The notes under the pieces: model-generated
Seen by the model: only the letters and a program-made list of their open reading frames with translations
Database searches by the model: none
Told to the model about the DNA's origin: nothing
Shown here: one piece after another, positions 44,166-53,642 of the stretch
How the letters are laid out: each line of letters opens with the position of its first letter
How positions within the stretch are numbered: position 1 is the stretch's first letter
Source of the DNA: Novosphingobium sp. JCM 18896
GTDB taxonomy: Bacteria; Pseudomonadota; Alphaproteobacteria; Sphingomonadales; Sphingomonadaceae
DNA: 64,000 nt
Reading direction: 5' to 3'
Assembly: GCF_025938095.1 (NCBI RefSeq)
Contig: NZ_JAPCZF010000004.1
Coordinates: forward strand, 124,001-188,000
Translations under genes and position numbers: made by a program

Positions 44166-45416
44166 ATGAACGAAGCCGCTCTCAAGCCCGTTGCAGGCCA
44201 CAATGCCCTGCTCACTGCCGACGACGTACGTGCGGCGGCGCGGCGAATTGCCGGCGCGGTCGTTCGCACGCCGACCTTCCACAGCAAGACCTTGAGCGCG
44301 ATCACCGGCGCCGAGATCTACCTCAAGTTCGAGAACCACCAGTTCACCGCCGCCTACAAGGAACGCGGCGCGCTCAATGCCTTGCTGCAACTGACCGAGG
44401 AGCAGCGCGCCCGCGGTGTCATCGCCGCATCGGCCGGCAACCACGCGCAGGGCCTGTCCTATCACGGCACGCGGCTGGGCATGCCCGTCACGATCGTCAT
44501 GCCGCGCACGACGCCGGTGGTGAAGGTGATGCAGACCGAGGCCGTCGGCGGTACCGTGGTGCTCGAAGGCGAGAGCTTCGACGAGGCCCTGATCCATGCC
44601 CGCAAGCTCGAGGCCGAGCTGGGCCTGACCTTCGTGCCGCCGTTCGACGATCCGCAGGTCGCCGCGGGGCAGGGAACCGTTGCGCTCGAGATGCTCGAGG
44701 ACGTGCCCGATCTCGAAGTCCTGGCGATCCCCGTCGGCGGCGGTGGCCTGGCATCGGGCATGGGTGTGGTCGCGCGCGACATCAACCCCGACATCCAGCT
44801 GATCGGCGTCGAGGCCGAACTCTATCCGTCGATGTTCAACCTGCTCAAGGGCGCGACGCGGCCGGTCGGCGGCGACACTCTGGCCGAAGGCATCGCGGTG
44901 TTCGAGCCGGGAAAGATGACCTCGGTGGTGCTCGGCGAACTGCTCGATGAATTCCTGCTGGTCAGCGAGCATCAGATCGAAGGCGCGCTGGCGCTGCTGC
45001 TGCAGATCGAGAAGACCGTGGTCGAAGGCGCCGGCGCCGCCGGTCTCGCCTCGGTGCTCGCCTATCCCGAGCATTTCCGCGGGCGCAAGGTCGGTATCGT
45101 CCTCTCGGGCGGCAACATCGACACGCGGCTGCTGGCCAACGTCCTGCTGCGCGATCTCGCGCGGTCGGGTCGTCTCGCGCGGCTGCGGCTGGTGCTGCAA
45201 GATCGTCCGGGCTCGCTGATGCGCGTCAGCCAGGTGTTCTATCGCTACAACGTCAACATCGTCGAAATTGTCCACCAGCGCGTGTTCACGCACCTGCCGG
45301 CCAAGGGACTCGTGACCGAGATCGAGTGCGAGGCGCGTGATAGTGAACAGCTTAACGCGCTGGTCGAGGCGCTGCGTGCCGAAGGCTTCGAAGTCGGCCA
45401 GATGGAGCTGAACTGA
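44166..45416 (+). CDS. ilvA: Threonine ammonia-lyase with C-terminal ACT domain
   Basis: 416-residue PLP enzyme that deaminates threonine to 2-oxobutanoate (isoleucine precursor or threonine catabolism). The PLP lysine lies in FTAAYKERGALN, the phosphate loop is PVGGGGLASGMG, and SAGNHAQGLSYHG is the Asn-containing cofactor loop. A single C-terminal ACT-like module (about residues 340-416, LRLVLQDRPGSLMRVSQVF) suggests amino-acid feedback. The length matches the shorter TdcB/IlvA class rather than the 500-residue biosynthetic form. Confidence 0.93.
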   Translation: MNEAALKPVAGHNALLTADDVRAAARRIAGAVVRTPTFHSKTLSAITGAEIYLKFENHQFTAAYKERGALNALLQLTEEQRARGVIAASAGNHAQGLSYHGTRLGMPVTIVMPRTTPVVKVMQTEAVGGTVVLEGESFDEALIHARKLEAELGLTFVPPFDDPQVAAGQGTVALEMLEDVPDLEVLAIPVGGGGLASGMGVVARDINPDIQLIGVEAELYPSMFNLLKGATRPVGGDTLAEGIAVFEPGKMTSVVLGELLDEFLLVSEHQIEGALALLLQIEKTVVEGAGAAGLASVLAYPEHFRGRKVGIVLSGGNIDTRLLANVLLRDLARSGRLARLRLVLQDRPGSLMRVSQVFYRYNVNIVEIVHQRVFTHLPAKGLVTEIECEARDSEQLNALVEALRAEGFEVGQMELN

Positions 45417-45440
45417 GCCGGGTGTCCGGCGAGGCGTTGA

Positions 45441-45538
45441 GCGGGCATTTTTCGAGCGGGAACCGGTGCTTGCTCGCCGGTTTACCTGTCATGTGGCAAG
45501 TGCCTCGCTCCGAGACACTTGTGTAAAGAAATGCCCGC
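45441..45538 (+). other. Candidate structured RNA element (three-stem junction) upstream of bpt
   Basis: The outer stem is 10 bp perfect: GCGGGCATTT (45441-45450) with AAATGCCCGC (45529-45538). Inside are hairpin A, AACCGG/CCGGTT (45461-45466 / 45477-45482), and hairpin B, CAAGTG-c-CTCG-ctc-CGAG-a-CACTTG (45497-45521). CGAGC (45453-45457) can alternatively pair with GCTCG (45472-45476), which would break hairpin A. No coding potential supports the region. The strand is assumed from the flanking genes; function unknown. Confidence 0.35.
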
Positions 45539-45646
45539 CGACCACAAAATATGGTTAAAAGACTTTGAACTCCCCCATGCCCGATGCATAGTTCGGGAAG
45601 GCAGTGCGGATCGGCGTGCTGACCAGGTAGAGGACCTCTGACGCCC

Positions 45647-46501
45647 GTGACGGCACCCGTTCGCTTTCCCCGGTTCTTCGTCACCAGCCCGGCGCCGTGC
45701 CCCTATCTTCCGGGCCGTAGCGAGCGCAAGGTGTTCACGGAGCTCAAGGGGCCGCATTCGGATGCGCTCAACGACGCGCTCGGCCGCATCGGTTTCCGCC
45801 GCAGCCAGACGGTCGCCTATCGCCCTTCGTGCCTCGATTGCCAGGCCTGCGTCTCGGTTCGCGTGGTGGCAGAGGAATTCGCCGCCTCGTCGACCCAGAA
45901 GCGCAACCTCAAGCGCAACGGCGATCTGATCGCCACCCTGTGCCGCCCCTGGTCGACCAGCGAGCAGTTCGAATTGCTCCAGCGCTATCTCGGTGCGCGC
46001 CATCCCGGCGGCGGCATGGCGACGATGGACGAGGTCGACTATGCCGACATGGTCGAGCACACGCCCGTCACCTCCTACGTCATCGAATATCGCGAGCCTT
46101 CGGCCGACGGTGTGACGCCGGGCAAGCTGGTCGGCGCCTGCCTGACCGACAAGCAGGGCGACGGCCTGTCGATGATCTACTCGTTCTACGAGCCCGAGCA
46201 CACGACGCGCGAGGGCCTCGGCAACTACATCATCCTCGACCATATCGAACGCGCCAAGGACATGGGCCTGCCCTTCGTCTACCTCGGCTACTGGGTCGAA
46301 GGTTCGGCGCGGATGCAGTACAAGGTGCGCTATCGCCCGATGGAACGCCTCGGCCGCAACGGCTGGGAACGCATTTCGGCCGAGGAGCAGGACCGCCTGA
46401 TCCACGGCGCCGCCAACACGCGCCGCGACGAAGCGCCGGCGCTCGAAGGCAGCAACAAGGACGGCATGCCCGGCGGCCAGGAACAGTACCGACTCGCCTG
46501 A
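45647..46501 (+). CDS. bpt: Aspartate/glutamate leucyltransferase (bacterial N-degron pathway)
   Basis: 284-residue Bpt/ATE1-like aminoacyl-tRNA-protein transferase that adds Leu to N-terminal Asp or Glu and so marks proteins for ClpS-ClpAP. Features: [41 protein letters not shown] (conserved Cys cluster), [58 protein letters not shown] start at 45647. A 230-nt leader precedes it and contains the structured element at 45441-45538. Confidence 0.94.
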   Translation: MTAPVRFPRFFVTSPAPCPYLPGRSERKVFTELKGPHSDALNDALGRIGFRRSQTVAYRPSCLDCQACVSVRVVAEEFAASSTQKRNLKRNGDLIATLCRPWSTSEQFELLQRYLGARHPGGGMATMDEVDYADMVEHTPVTSYVIEYREPSADGVTPGKLVGACLTDKQGDGLSMIYSFYEPEHTTREGLGNYIILDHIERAKDMGLPFVYLGYWVEGSARMQYKVRYRPMERLGRNGWERISAEEQDRLIHGAANTRRDEAPALEGSNKDGMPGGQEQYRLA

Positions 46502-46675
46502 GATTTCGGCGGTTCGCGGGAAGAGCAAATCGGCCTCCCGACACTCTGCATATCAGAAAAATCACCGGCCCGATTGCCCGCGCGGGGCATCTGTCGAGGC
46601 GTGACACCGCTTTCTTCGACCATTGTCGGGGGGCGCTTCGACCATCGGCCAAATGGCGTGCCGCGGTGGCTTTAA

Positions 46676-46693
46676 CTATGTTTCGAAACATAG
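46676..46693. promoter_or_regulatory. 18-bp perfect palindrome, probable operator
   Basis: CTATGTTTCGAAACATAG is fully self-complementary over 18 bp and lies 24 nt before the ATG of the Sel1-like gene and downstream of bpt. It has the size and symmetry of a homodimeric repressor site. I do not recognise it as a named regulator box. Confidence 0.6.
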
Positions 46694-46716
46694 GAACAAG
46701 GACATCGGAGGCCGCC

Positions 46717-47007
46717 ATGGCTCGCAGCAATCCGGAAGCACGACTCCTTATCGAAAGCCGCATGGCAGAGGCGATGCAAGGCAACGCCGGCGCCTGTTTC
46801 GATCTCGGCATCGCCCTCGCCTCGGGCAAATGCTCGCGCGACGATCTGCTCGAAGCGCACAAGTGGTTCACCCTGGCCTCGCTGCGCGGCTACGGCCCGG
46901 CAACCAGGAGCCGCAACGCGGTGGCTTGGCAGATGACCAGCGCCGACCAGGCGATCGCCCACCGCCGCGCGCGCACCGCGCAGCTCTCCGCCCAGCTGTT
47001 TTCCTGA
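46717..47007 (+). CDS. Small Sel1-repeat-like protein
   Basis: 96-residue helical protein. RMAEAMQGNAGACFDLGIALASGKCSRDDLLEAHKWFTLASLRGYGPATRSRN matches about one and a half Sel1-like repeats (the LGxxLASG...EAHKWFxLAxxxG pattern). No signal peptide. A strong GGAGG site (46707-46711) sits 5 nt before ATG 46717. Sel1 repeats mediate protein contacts; no partner is evident. The perfect palindrome just upstream suggests tight control. Confidence 0.75.
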   Translation: MARSNPEARLLIESRMAEAMQGNAGACFDLGIALASGKCSRDDLLEAHKWFTLASLRGYGPATRSRNAVAWQMTSADQAIAHRRARTAQLSAQLFS

Positions 47008-47032
47008 GCCTGCCGGCCCTAGGGTGAGAGGG

Positions 47033-47740
47033 CTACTCGCCCCGCACCGTCATCGCCAGGAAGCTCTGGATCCAGCCGGCGGCCTTCGCCCGGTCGTTCG
47101 GCTCGCGCAGGCTTGCCGCCGCGCGATCGACCTGGGCGTCGTCGAGGCCGTTGCCACGGCGGGTTTCGGCTAGCGCCGTCGCATAGTCGGGTTCGAACTC
47201 GGGGTGAAGCTGGAGCGAGATCGCCGGCTGGTCGCGATAGGCGAGCATGCCGAAGCGCGAGAAGGCGCTGGCGGCGATCACCTCGGCGCCTAGGGGAAGT
47301 CCCACGACCTGATCCTGGTGCGAGGCGGGCAGGGTGATCGTCTTCGCGCCGTCGAGCCAGGGCTCGTCTCTCAGAACCTCATAGCGGTGCGCACCCTGTC
47401 CCCAGCCCTTGGGTGACTGGACAACCTTGCCGCCGAAGGCGTGCGCCATGATCTGGTGGCCGAAGCAGATGCCGACGAGCGCGGCCTTGCCGCGTGCCTG
47501 CTGGAGGAAGGCGGTGAGTTGGCCGATCCACGGCAGGTCCTCGTAGGCGCCGCTTGCCGAACCCGTGAGCAGATAGGCGGGGCAAGCCTCGACCCGATCG
47601 GGCCACTGGCCGGCCTGCAGGTCGTAGACCGCATAGTCGTAGGCCGCTTCGCCGAGCAGTTTCTCGAACATCGCCGGATAGCCACCGAATCCTTCCAGCC
47701 CTGCGGGCGGTTGGCCGGTCTGGAGGATGCCGAGCTTCAT
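47033..47740 (-). CDS. Class I glutamine amidotransferase-like protein
   Basis: 235-residue GATase1-domain protein. The nucleophile elbow is GICFGHQIM (Cys near residue 91), and the catalytic His/Glu pair is in LQLHPEFEPDY; ASHQDQV is also present. It resembles gamma-glutamyl hydrolase/PuuD-like and GMP-synthase-like free-standing amidotransferases. The synthase partner is unknown. It lies downstream of glnA on the same strand, after the glnA terminator. Confidence 0.85.
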   Translation of the reverse strand: MKLGILQTGQPPAGLEGFGGYPAMFEKLLGEAAYDYAVYDLQAGQWPDRVEACPAYLLTGSASGAYEDLPWIGQLTAFLQQARGKAALVGICFGHQIMAHAFGGKVVQSPKGWGQGAHRYEVLRDEPWLDGAKTITLPASHQDQVVGLPLGAEVIAASAFSRFGMLAYRDQPAISLQLHPEFEPDYATALAETRRGNGLDDAQVDRAAASLREPNDRAKAAGWIQSFLAMTVRGE

Positions 47741-47759
47741 GCGTGGTTTCCCGTGGGGT

Positions 47760-47793
47760 AAAGAAAAGGGCGCCCGGATCGCTCCGGACGCCC
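47760..47793 (-). terminator. Intrinsic terminator after glnA
   Basis: Read on the minus strand, GGGCGtCCGGA-gcga-TCCGGgCGCCC forms an 11-bp stem with one mismatch and is followed by TTTTCTTT. It starts 25 nt after the glnA stop and separates glnBA from the downstream amidotransferase. Confidence 0.88.
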
Positions 47794-47817
47794 TCCTCGG
47801 TGACCGTTAAACCTCGA

Positions 47818-49227
47818 TCAGAGGCTGTAGTACATGTCGAATTCGACGGCCGACGGCGTGGTTTCCCAGCGCATCACTTCGGGCCACTTCAGTTCGATGT
47901 AGGCATCGATCTGGTCCTTGGTGAAGACGCCGCCCTGGATCAGGAAGTCGTGGTCGGCTTCGAGCGATTCCAGCGCTTCGCGCAGCGAGCCGCAGACGGT
48001 CGGAACCTGGGCGAGCTCTGCCGGCGGCAGGTCGTACAGGTTCTTGTCCATGGCGTCGCCCGGGTGGATCTTGTTCTTGATGCCGTCCAGGCCGGCCATC
48101 AGCAGGGCTGCATAGCACAGGTAGGGGTTGGCCATCGCGTCGGGGAAGCGGAATTCCACGCGCTTCGCCTTGGCACCCGAGCCGTAGGGGATGCGGCACG
48201 AGGCCGAACGGTTGCGGGCCGAGTAGGCGAGCAGAACGGGGGCTTCATAGCCCGGCACCAGGCGCTTGTAGCTGTTGGTGGTCGGGTTGGTGAAGGCGTT
48301 CAGCGCCTTGGCGTGCTTGATGACGCCGCCGATGAAGTACAGGCACATGTCCGACAGACCGGCATAGCCGTTACCGGCGAACAGCGGGTTGCCCTTTTCC
48401 CAGATCGAGATGTGGGTGTGCATGCCCGAACCGTTGTCGGTCTTGATCGGCTTCGGCATGAAGGTTGCCGTTTTGCCATAGGCCTGAGCGACCTGCTGCA
48501 CGACGTACTTGTAGACCTGCATGCGGTCGGCGGTCTGGACGAGCGTACCGAAGGTCAGGCCGAGCTCGTGCTGAGCCGAGGCGACCTCGTGGTGGTGCTT
48601 GTCGCAGGGGAGGCCCATCTCGATCATGGTCGAGACCATCTCGCCGCGGATGTCGACGCACGAGTCGACCGGCGCGACGGGGAAGTAGCCGCCCTTGGCG
48701 CGCGGACGGTGGGCGAGGTTGCCGCCGTCGTAGTCGCGGTTCGAGTTGGTCGGCAGCTCGATGTCGTCGATCTTGAAGCCGTTGCCGTCGTAGCCGTCGT
48801 AGAACTTGACGTCGTCGAACAGGAAGAACTCGGCCTCGGGGCCGACGTAGACGGTGTCGCCCACGCCCGACGACTTGACGAAGGCTTCGGCGCGCTTGGC
48901 GGTCGAGCGCGGGTCACGCGCATAGAGCTCGCCCGACGAAGGTTCGACGATGTCGCAGACCACGATCAGCATCGGCGTGGCCGAGAACGGATCGATATAG
49001 ACGGCGTCGAGGTCGGGCTTGAGGATCATGTCCGACTCGTTGATGGCCTTCCAGCCTTCGATCGACGAACCGTCGAACATCAGGCCGTCTTCCAGCTCAT
49101 CCTCGCCGATGAGGCCGGCGACCATGGTCAGGTGCTGCCACTTGCCCTTGGGATCGGTGAAACGCAGATCGACCCACTCGATCTCTTCTTCCTTGATCCG
49201 CTTGAGGATGTCGCTTGCCTTGCTCAT
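47818..49227 (-). CDS. glnA: Glutamine synthetase type I
   Basis: 469-residue GS-I, the ammonium-assimilating dodecamer. Seen: the N-terminal beta-grasp with [17 protein letters not shown], the metal site [25 protein letters not shown], the glutamate-binding loop [33 protein letters not shown], and the C-terminal [10 protein letters not shown] adenylylation-loop region (Tyr), so control by GlnE is expected. Downstream of glnB (102 nt) under the same sigma-54-like promoter. Confidence 0.97.
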   Translation of the reverse strand: MSKASDILKRIKEEEIEWVDLRFTDPKGKWQHLTMVAGLIGEDELEDGLMFDGSSIEGWKAINESDMILKPDLDAVYIDPFSATPMLIVVCDIVEPSSGELYARDPRSTAKRAEAFVKSSGVGDTVYVGPEAEFFLFDDVKFYDGYDGNGFKIDDIELPTNSNRDYDGGNLAHRPRAKGGYFPVAPVDSCVDIRGEMVSTMIEMGLPCDKHHHEVASAQHELGLTFGTLVQTADRMQVYKYVVQQVAQAYGKTATFMPKPIKTDNGSGMHTHISIWEKGNPLFAGNGYAGLSDMCLYFIGGVIKHAKALNAFTNPTTNSYKRLVPGYEAPVLLAYSARNRSASCRIPYGSGAKAKRVEFRFPDAMANPYLCYAALLMAGLDGIKNKIHPGDAMDKNLYDLPPAELAQVPTVCGSLREALESLEADHDFLIQGGVFTKDQIDAYIELKWPEVMRWETTPSAVEFDMYYSL

Positions 49228-49329
49228 TCTTCGCCTTTCACGTTGCTCCGGCTGGAGCCCTGTTAGAAGTCAGTTGATACGGGAGTGCGACAGTCCGGCC
49301 GAATGGCGAACGGCCTGCCGCAAACGGGA

Positions 49330-50015
<686 letters not shown>

Positions 50016-50954
50016 CTAGAGGGCGAGACCCGCGGTTTCGGGCAGCCCGGCCATCAGGTTCAGGTTCTGCACGGCCGCGCCGCTCGCCCCCTTGCCGAGG
50101 TTGTCGAGCACGGCGACCAGCCGCGCCTGGCTGCCGTCCTTGGCGCCGAAGACGTAGAGGTCGAGCCGATCGCTGGGCGCCATCGAACGGCGCAGCAGCA
50201 GTTCGTCGGGCGTGTCGGCGTGGACGCGGACGACCGCGCTGCCGGCGTAGAAATCGGCGAGGCAGTCGCGCAGCCCGTCGGTCGGCGCCGAGCGCGGCAT
50301 CATGCCCAGATGCAGCGGCACTTCGACGACCATGCCGCGATGCGCGGGGATCACCGCCGGCGCGAAGACCGGCGCATGGGCGATTCCTGCGAGCTTGGTC
50401 ATCTCGGGGACGTGCTTGTGGCCGAGCGCCAGGCCATAGTCGCGGAAGGCGATGTCGGTATCGTCCTCGAACCGGCCGATCAGCGCCTTGCCGCCGCCCG
50501 AATAGCCCGAGACGGCGTGACAGACATAGGGCCAGTCCGAGGGCAGCAGGCCCTGGCGGATCAGCGGCGCGAGCAGGGCGATGAAGCCGGTCGGATAGCA
50601 GCCCGGATTGCTGACGCGCATCGCCGATGCGACCGTGTCGCGGCCGACGACTTCGGGGAAGCCATAAGTCCAGCCCTGCGCGACGCGGTGCGCCGAAGAG
50701 GCGTCGATCACGCGAGTGCGGTCGTTGTCGATCATCGCCACGGCGGCCTTGGCGGCATCGTCGGGCAGGCAGAGGATGACGAAGTCGGCGGCGTTCAGCG
50801 CCTCGGCGCGCGCGGCGTCGTCCTTGCGGCGTTCCTCGGGCAGCGTGATCAGGCTGAATTCGCCGCGACCGGCCAGCCGCTCGGCGATTTCCAGGCCGGT
50901 GGTGCCCACCGCGCCGTCGATGAACACGCTGTTGGTCATCAGGCCCTGGGTCAT
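50016..50954 (-). CDS. argC: N-acetyl-gamma-glutamyl-phosphate reductase (type 2)
   Basis: 312-residue NADPH-dependent reductase of arginine biosynthesis. The short type 2 form is recognised by VFIDGAVGTTGLEIAERLAGR, the catalytic Cys in SNPGCYPTG, GYSGGGKALI, and HKHVPEMTKLAG with the active-site His. ATG 50954 (TAATG overlap with the upstream gene) or ATG 50939 could be used. Confidence 0.94.
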   Translation of the reverse strand: MTQGLMTNSVFIDGAVGTTGLEIAERLAGRGEFSLITLPEERRKDDAARAEALNAADFVILCLPDDAAKAAVAMIDNDRTRVIDASSAHRVAQGWTYGFPEVVGRDTVASAMRVSNPGCYPTGFIALLAPLIRQGLLPSDWPYVCHAVSGYSGGGKALIGRFEDDTDIAFRDYGLALGHKHVPEMTKLAGIAHAPVFAPAVIPAHRGMVVEVPLHLGMMPRSAPTDGLRDCLADFYAGSAVVRVHADTPDELLLRRSMAPSDRLDLYVFGAKDGSQARLVAVLDNLGKGASGAAVQNLNLMAGLPETAGLAL

Positions 50955-51358
50955 TAGGCGGCGCCTTCCAGATCGGCGAGCGGAACGTAGCCGACCGGCC
51001 CGTCCTCGCCATGTTGCCCCCAGGCCCAGCCGCCGGCGATGTCGAGCACGTCGAATACGCTGCCGCCGGGCAGGGCGCAGATCACTTCGGCTTCGGGCTT
51101 GCCCGCGGCGCGCAGCGCGGTGCCCGCTGCGGCGACCGTGTGCGGCATCGGCACGGCATAGTGCGGCACGAAGTAGCGCCCGGCGAGCTTGATATGCGCA
51201 AGGTCGCCACGCACGGGCAGATGGCCCGCCTCAGCGGTCACGCTGGGACCCGAAAGCGAGAGCATGCCGGTGGGGAGATCAATACGCGTATGGCCGTCGA
51301 GTGCTGACAAATGCTGGCTTCCCGGAAAATCGAAGATCGGCGCGCTTATATCGGTCAT
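50954..51358 (-). CDS. SH3-like domain protein
   Basis: 134-residue protein. An N-terminal beta-rich segment (LPVRGDLAHIKLAGRYFVPHYAVPMPHTV) precedes a C-terminal bacterial SH3-like module (PGGSVFDVLDIAGGWAWGQHGEDGPVGYVPLADL). It resembles the SH3 part of NlpC/P60 (dipeptidyl-peptidase VI) proteins but has no catalytic peptidase domain, so it may be a separated binding module. No signal peptide is obvious. Its TAATG junction couples it to argC. Confidence 0.72.
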   Translation of the reverse strand: MTDISAPIFDFPGSQHLSALDGHTRIDLPTGMLSLSGPSVTAEAGHLPVRGDLAHIKLAGRYFVPHYAVPMPHTVAAAGTALRAAGKPEAEVICALPGGSVFDVLDIAGGWAWGQHGEDGPVGYVPLADLEGAA

Positions 51359-51490
51359 GGCATCGACGCAAGTTCGAGGGCGATTCGCCGGATCGGCATG
51401 GCGATATGCGCTGCGCCCCGCGACCGAATCGGTCAAGTCCGCGTTGGCTGCGCCTGCTAGGGCCTGGCGCTTGAAAAGGATGGGAAGACG

Positions 51491-52501
51491 ATGACCAGAG
51501 CCATGCGCCTACGCCAGCCGGCGAGCCTCGACAATTTTCGGACGGAGACGGTCGAAGTGCCGCCGCCCGGGGCCGGCGAGATCAAGGTCCGCGTGCGTGC
51601 CGCCGCGCTCAACTTCCGCGACGGTCTGGTGATCGGCGGCTTCTTTCCCGTCGCCGACGGGCTGATCCCGCTGTCCGACGGCGCCGGGGAGGTGATCGCC
51701 GTGGGTGCGGGCGTGAGCGAGTTCGCGCCCGGCGACCACGTCGTCAGCACCTTTCACCCGAACTGGCTCGACGGGCATATCGACAAGAGCGCGATGACCA
51801 ACAGCCCCGGCGGCCCGGCCGACGGCTTCGCCTGCGAGGAGACGACACGGCCCGCGACGCATTTCACGCGCGCGCCGGCGGGCTTCTCCTTTGCCGAGAG
51901 CGCTTCGCTGACCTGCGCCGGCGTCACGGCCTGGCGCGCGGTGGTCACCGACGGCCGGGTCAAGCCCGGCGCGACCGTGCTGGTCCAGGGGACGGGCGGC
52001 GTCTCGCTGTTCGCGCTGCAGTTCGCCAAGGCCGCGGGCGCCACGGTGATCGCGACCTCGAGCAGCGCGGAGAAGCTCGAACGCTTGAAGGTGCTCGGCG
52101 CGGATCATGTGATCGACTATCGCGCAAACGAGAAGTGGGGCGAGGCCGTGCTGGCGCTGACCGGTGGGCTCGGCGTCGACCACGTCATCGAGGTCGGCGG
52201 TCCGAACACGATCGCCCAGTCCTTCGTCGCCGCGCGCACCGGCGCGCATATCGCGATCATCGGCGCGGTCGGCGGGTTCCAGATCGACACGATGCCCTTC
52301 GCCGTGGTCCAGGCCAAGCGGCTGAACCTGCAGGCGGTCACCGTCGGCAGTCGCCGCGATCAGATCGACATGGTTCGCGGGATCGAGGCTGCTGGCATCC
52401 GCCCGGTGATCGACAGCATCTTTCCGCTGGCGGATCTGGCCGGGGCCTTCGGCCACCTGCAATCGGGGACGCACTTCGGCAAGATCTGCGTCGAGATCTA
52501 A
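51491..52501 (+). CDS. Zinc-independent MDR-superfamily NAD(P)-dependent oxidoreductase
   Basis: 336-residue medium-chain dehydrogenase/reductase. GroES-like domain first (ALNFRDGLVIGGFFP, DGAGEVIAVGAGVSEFAPGDHV), then the Rossmann loop VLVQGTGGVSLFALQFAKAAGATVIAT and the LGADHVIDYR segment. The catalytic-zinc Cys of true alcohol dehydrogenases is absent, so it resembles quinone/enoyl reductases. Substrate unknown. Converges with the HWE kinase gene. Confidence 0.85.
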   Translation: MTRAMRLRQPASLDNFRTETVEVPPPGAGEIKVRVRAAALNFRDGLVIGGFFPVADGLIPLSDGAGEVIAVGAGVSEFAPGDHVVSTFHPNWLDGHIDKSAMTNSPGGPADGFACEETTRPATHFTRAPAGFSFAESASLTCAGVTAWRAVVTDGRVKPGATVLVQGTGGVSLFALQFAKAAGATVIATSSSAEKLERLKVLGADHVIDYRANEKWGEAVLALTGGLGVDHVIEVGGPNTIAQSFVAARTGAHIAIIGAVGGFQIDTMPFAVVQAKRLNLQAVTVGSRRDQIDMVRGIEAAGIRPVIDSIFPLADLAGAFGHLQSGTHFGKICVEI

Positions 52502-52510
52502 GGACGCGCC

Positions 52511-53596
52511 TCAGGTCTTCTTCGTGGATGGCAGAGGCGCGTCGACCGTGCAGCGCAGGCCGCTCTCGGCGAAGATCAGTTCGACCTCGCCGTCGAGTTC
52601 CCCCGCGAGGCCGCGCTCGATGAGCCGTGAGCCGAAGCCGCGCCGCGCGGGCGGTACGACCGGCGGGCCATCGCTCTCGTGCCATTCGATGTGCAGGCGT
52701 TCCGCTCCATCGCTTGCGTTGCTGCGCGACCATGTGACGGTGACCGTGCCGCGATCGTTCGACCAGGCGCCGTATTTGACCGCATTGGTCGAGAGTTCGT
52801 GCATCGCCAGGGTCAAGGTCAGCGCGGTCTTCGGGGGAAGCAGGATTTCGGGGCCGATCAGTTCGATGCGGCTCTCGCCGGGCTGATAGGGCGCGACGGC
52901 CTGGGCGACGGCGGCGCGCAGGCTGGCGCCGGTGCCGCGTTCGCCGGTGAGCATGTCGTTGGCCTGGGCGAGGGCGATCAGCCGCGCGGAGAAGCGATCC
53001 TGCGCATCGGGGATGTCGTCGCAATGGCGGAAAGTCTGCCGCGCGATCGACTGCACCATCGCCAGGTTGTTCTTCATGCGATGGTTGAGTTCGTGCACGA
53101 CCAGCCGGACGTGCTCGTCGGCACGGTGGCGTTCGGTGGTCTCGGCGACGATGCAGAGCACCCCGCCGATTGCGCCGTCGTCATCGGGCACGGCCGAATA
53201 GGAGATGTCGAAATAGACGGTCTCGCCGTAGCCGTGGCGTTCGAGGTAGAATGGACGGTCCTTGGCCGAGAAGGTTTCGCCCGTCTCGTAGACGCCGCGC
53301 AGCAGCGGTTCGAGATCGTCCCACAGTTCTGCCCAGTTCTCACGCGCCGGTCGGCCCAGCGCGCGCGGGTGCTTGTCGCCGATCGTCGGCGCATAGGAAT
53401 CGTTGTAGAGCGCGACGAATTCGGGCCCCCAGAACAGCACGATCTCGGCATGGGCGCGCAGCAGCATGCCGACGGTGGTCTTGAGGCTGGTGGACCAGGT
53501 TTCGGGCGGGCCGATCGGGGAGGCCTGCCAGTCGCGCGAGAGGATCAGGCTCGCGACGCTGTCCATCTCCGACCTATCCTCGCCTTCGCCTGACAT
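52511..53596 (-). CDS. HWE-family sensor histidine kinase with N-terminal PAS
   Basis: 361-residue soluble kinase. A PAS-like sensor (DWQASPIGPPETWSTSL...VALYNDSYAPTIGDKHPRALGRPA...VYFDISYSAVPDDDGAIGGVLCIVAETTER) precedes the HWE phospho-acceptor helix HELNHRMKNNLAMVQSIA (His near residue 168), HELSTNAVKYGA and the HIEWHESDGP motif that names the family. Such kinases act in general stress and light signalling in sphingomonads and rhizobia. No response regulator, NepR or EcfG gene is next to it (orphan). Start ATG 53596 has GAGG 8 nt upstream. Confidence 0.92.
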   Translation of the reverse strand: MSGEGEDRSEMDSVASLILSRDWQASPIGPPETWSTSLKTTVGMLLRAHAEIVLFWGPEFVALYNDSYAPTIGDKHPRALGRPARENWAELWDDLEPLLRGVYETGETFSAKDRPFYLERHGYGETVYFDISYSAVPDDDGAIGGVLCIVAETTERHRADEHVRLVVHELNHRMKNNLAMVQSIARQTFRHCDDIPDAQDRFSARLIALAQANDMLTGERGTGASLRAAVAQAVAPYQPGESRIELIGPEILLPPKTALTLTLAMHELSTNAVKYGAWSNDRGTVTVTWSRSNASDGAERLHIEWHESDGPPVVPPARRGFGSRLIERGLAGELDGEVELIFAESGLRCTVDAPLPSTKKT

Positions 53597-53642
53597 CGCC
53601 GCACCTCAGTCCCGACCGTGATGGCAGCAATGCGGCAGCGGC

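Noticed and set aside
45417..45646. Possible tRNA in the ilvA-bpt gap
   Set aside because: The stems do not form a cloverleaf with a T-loop (no GTTCGANNC) or anticodon arm; kept only as a candidate structured element.
46575..46589. Terminator of bpt (TGCCC-GCGCG-GGGCA)
   Set aside because: Short stem without a T-run; too weak to list as a feature.
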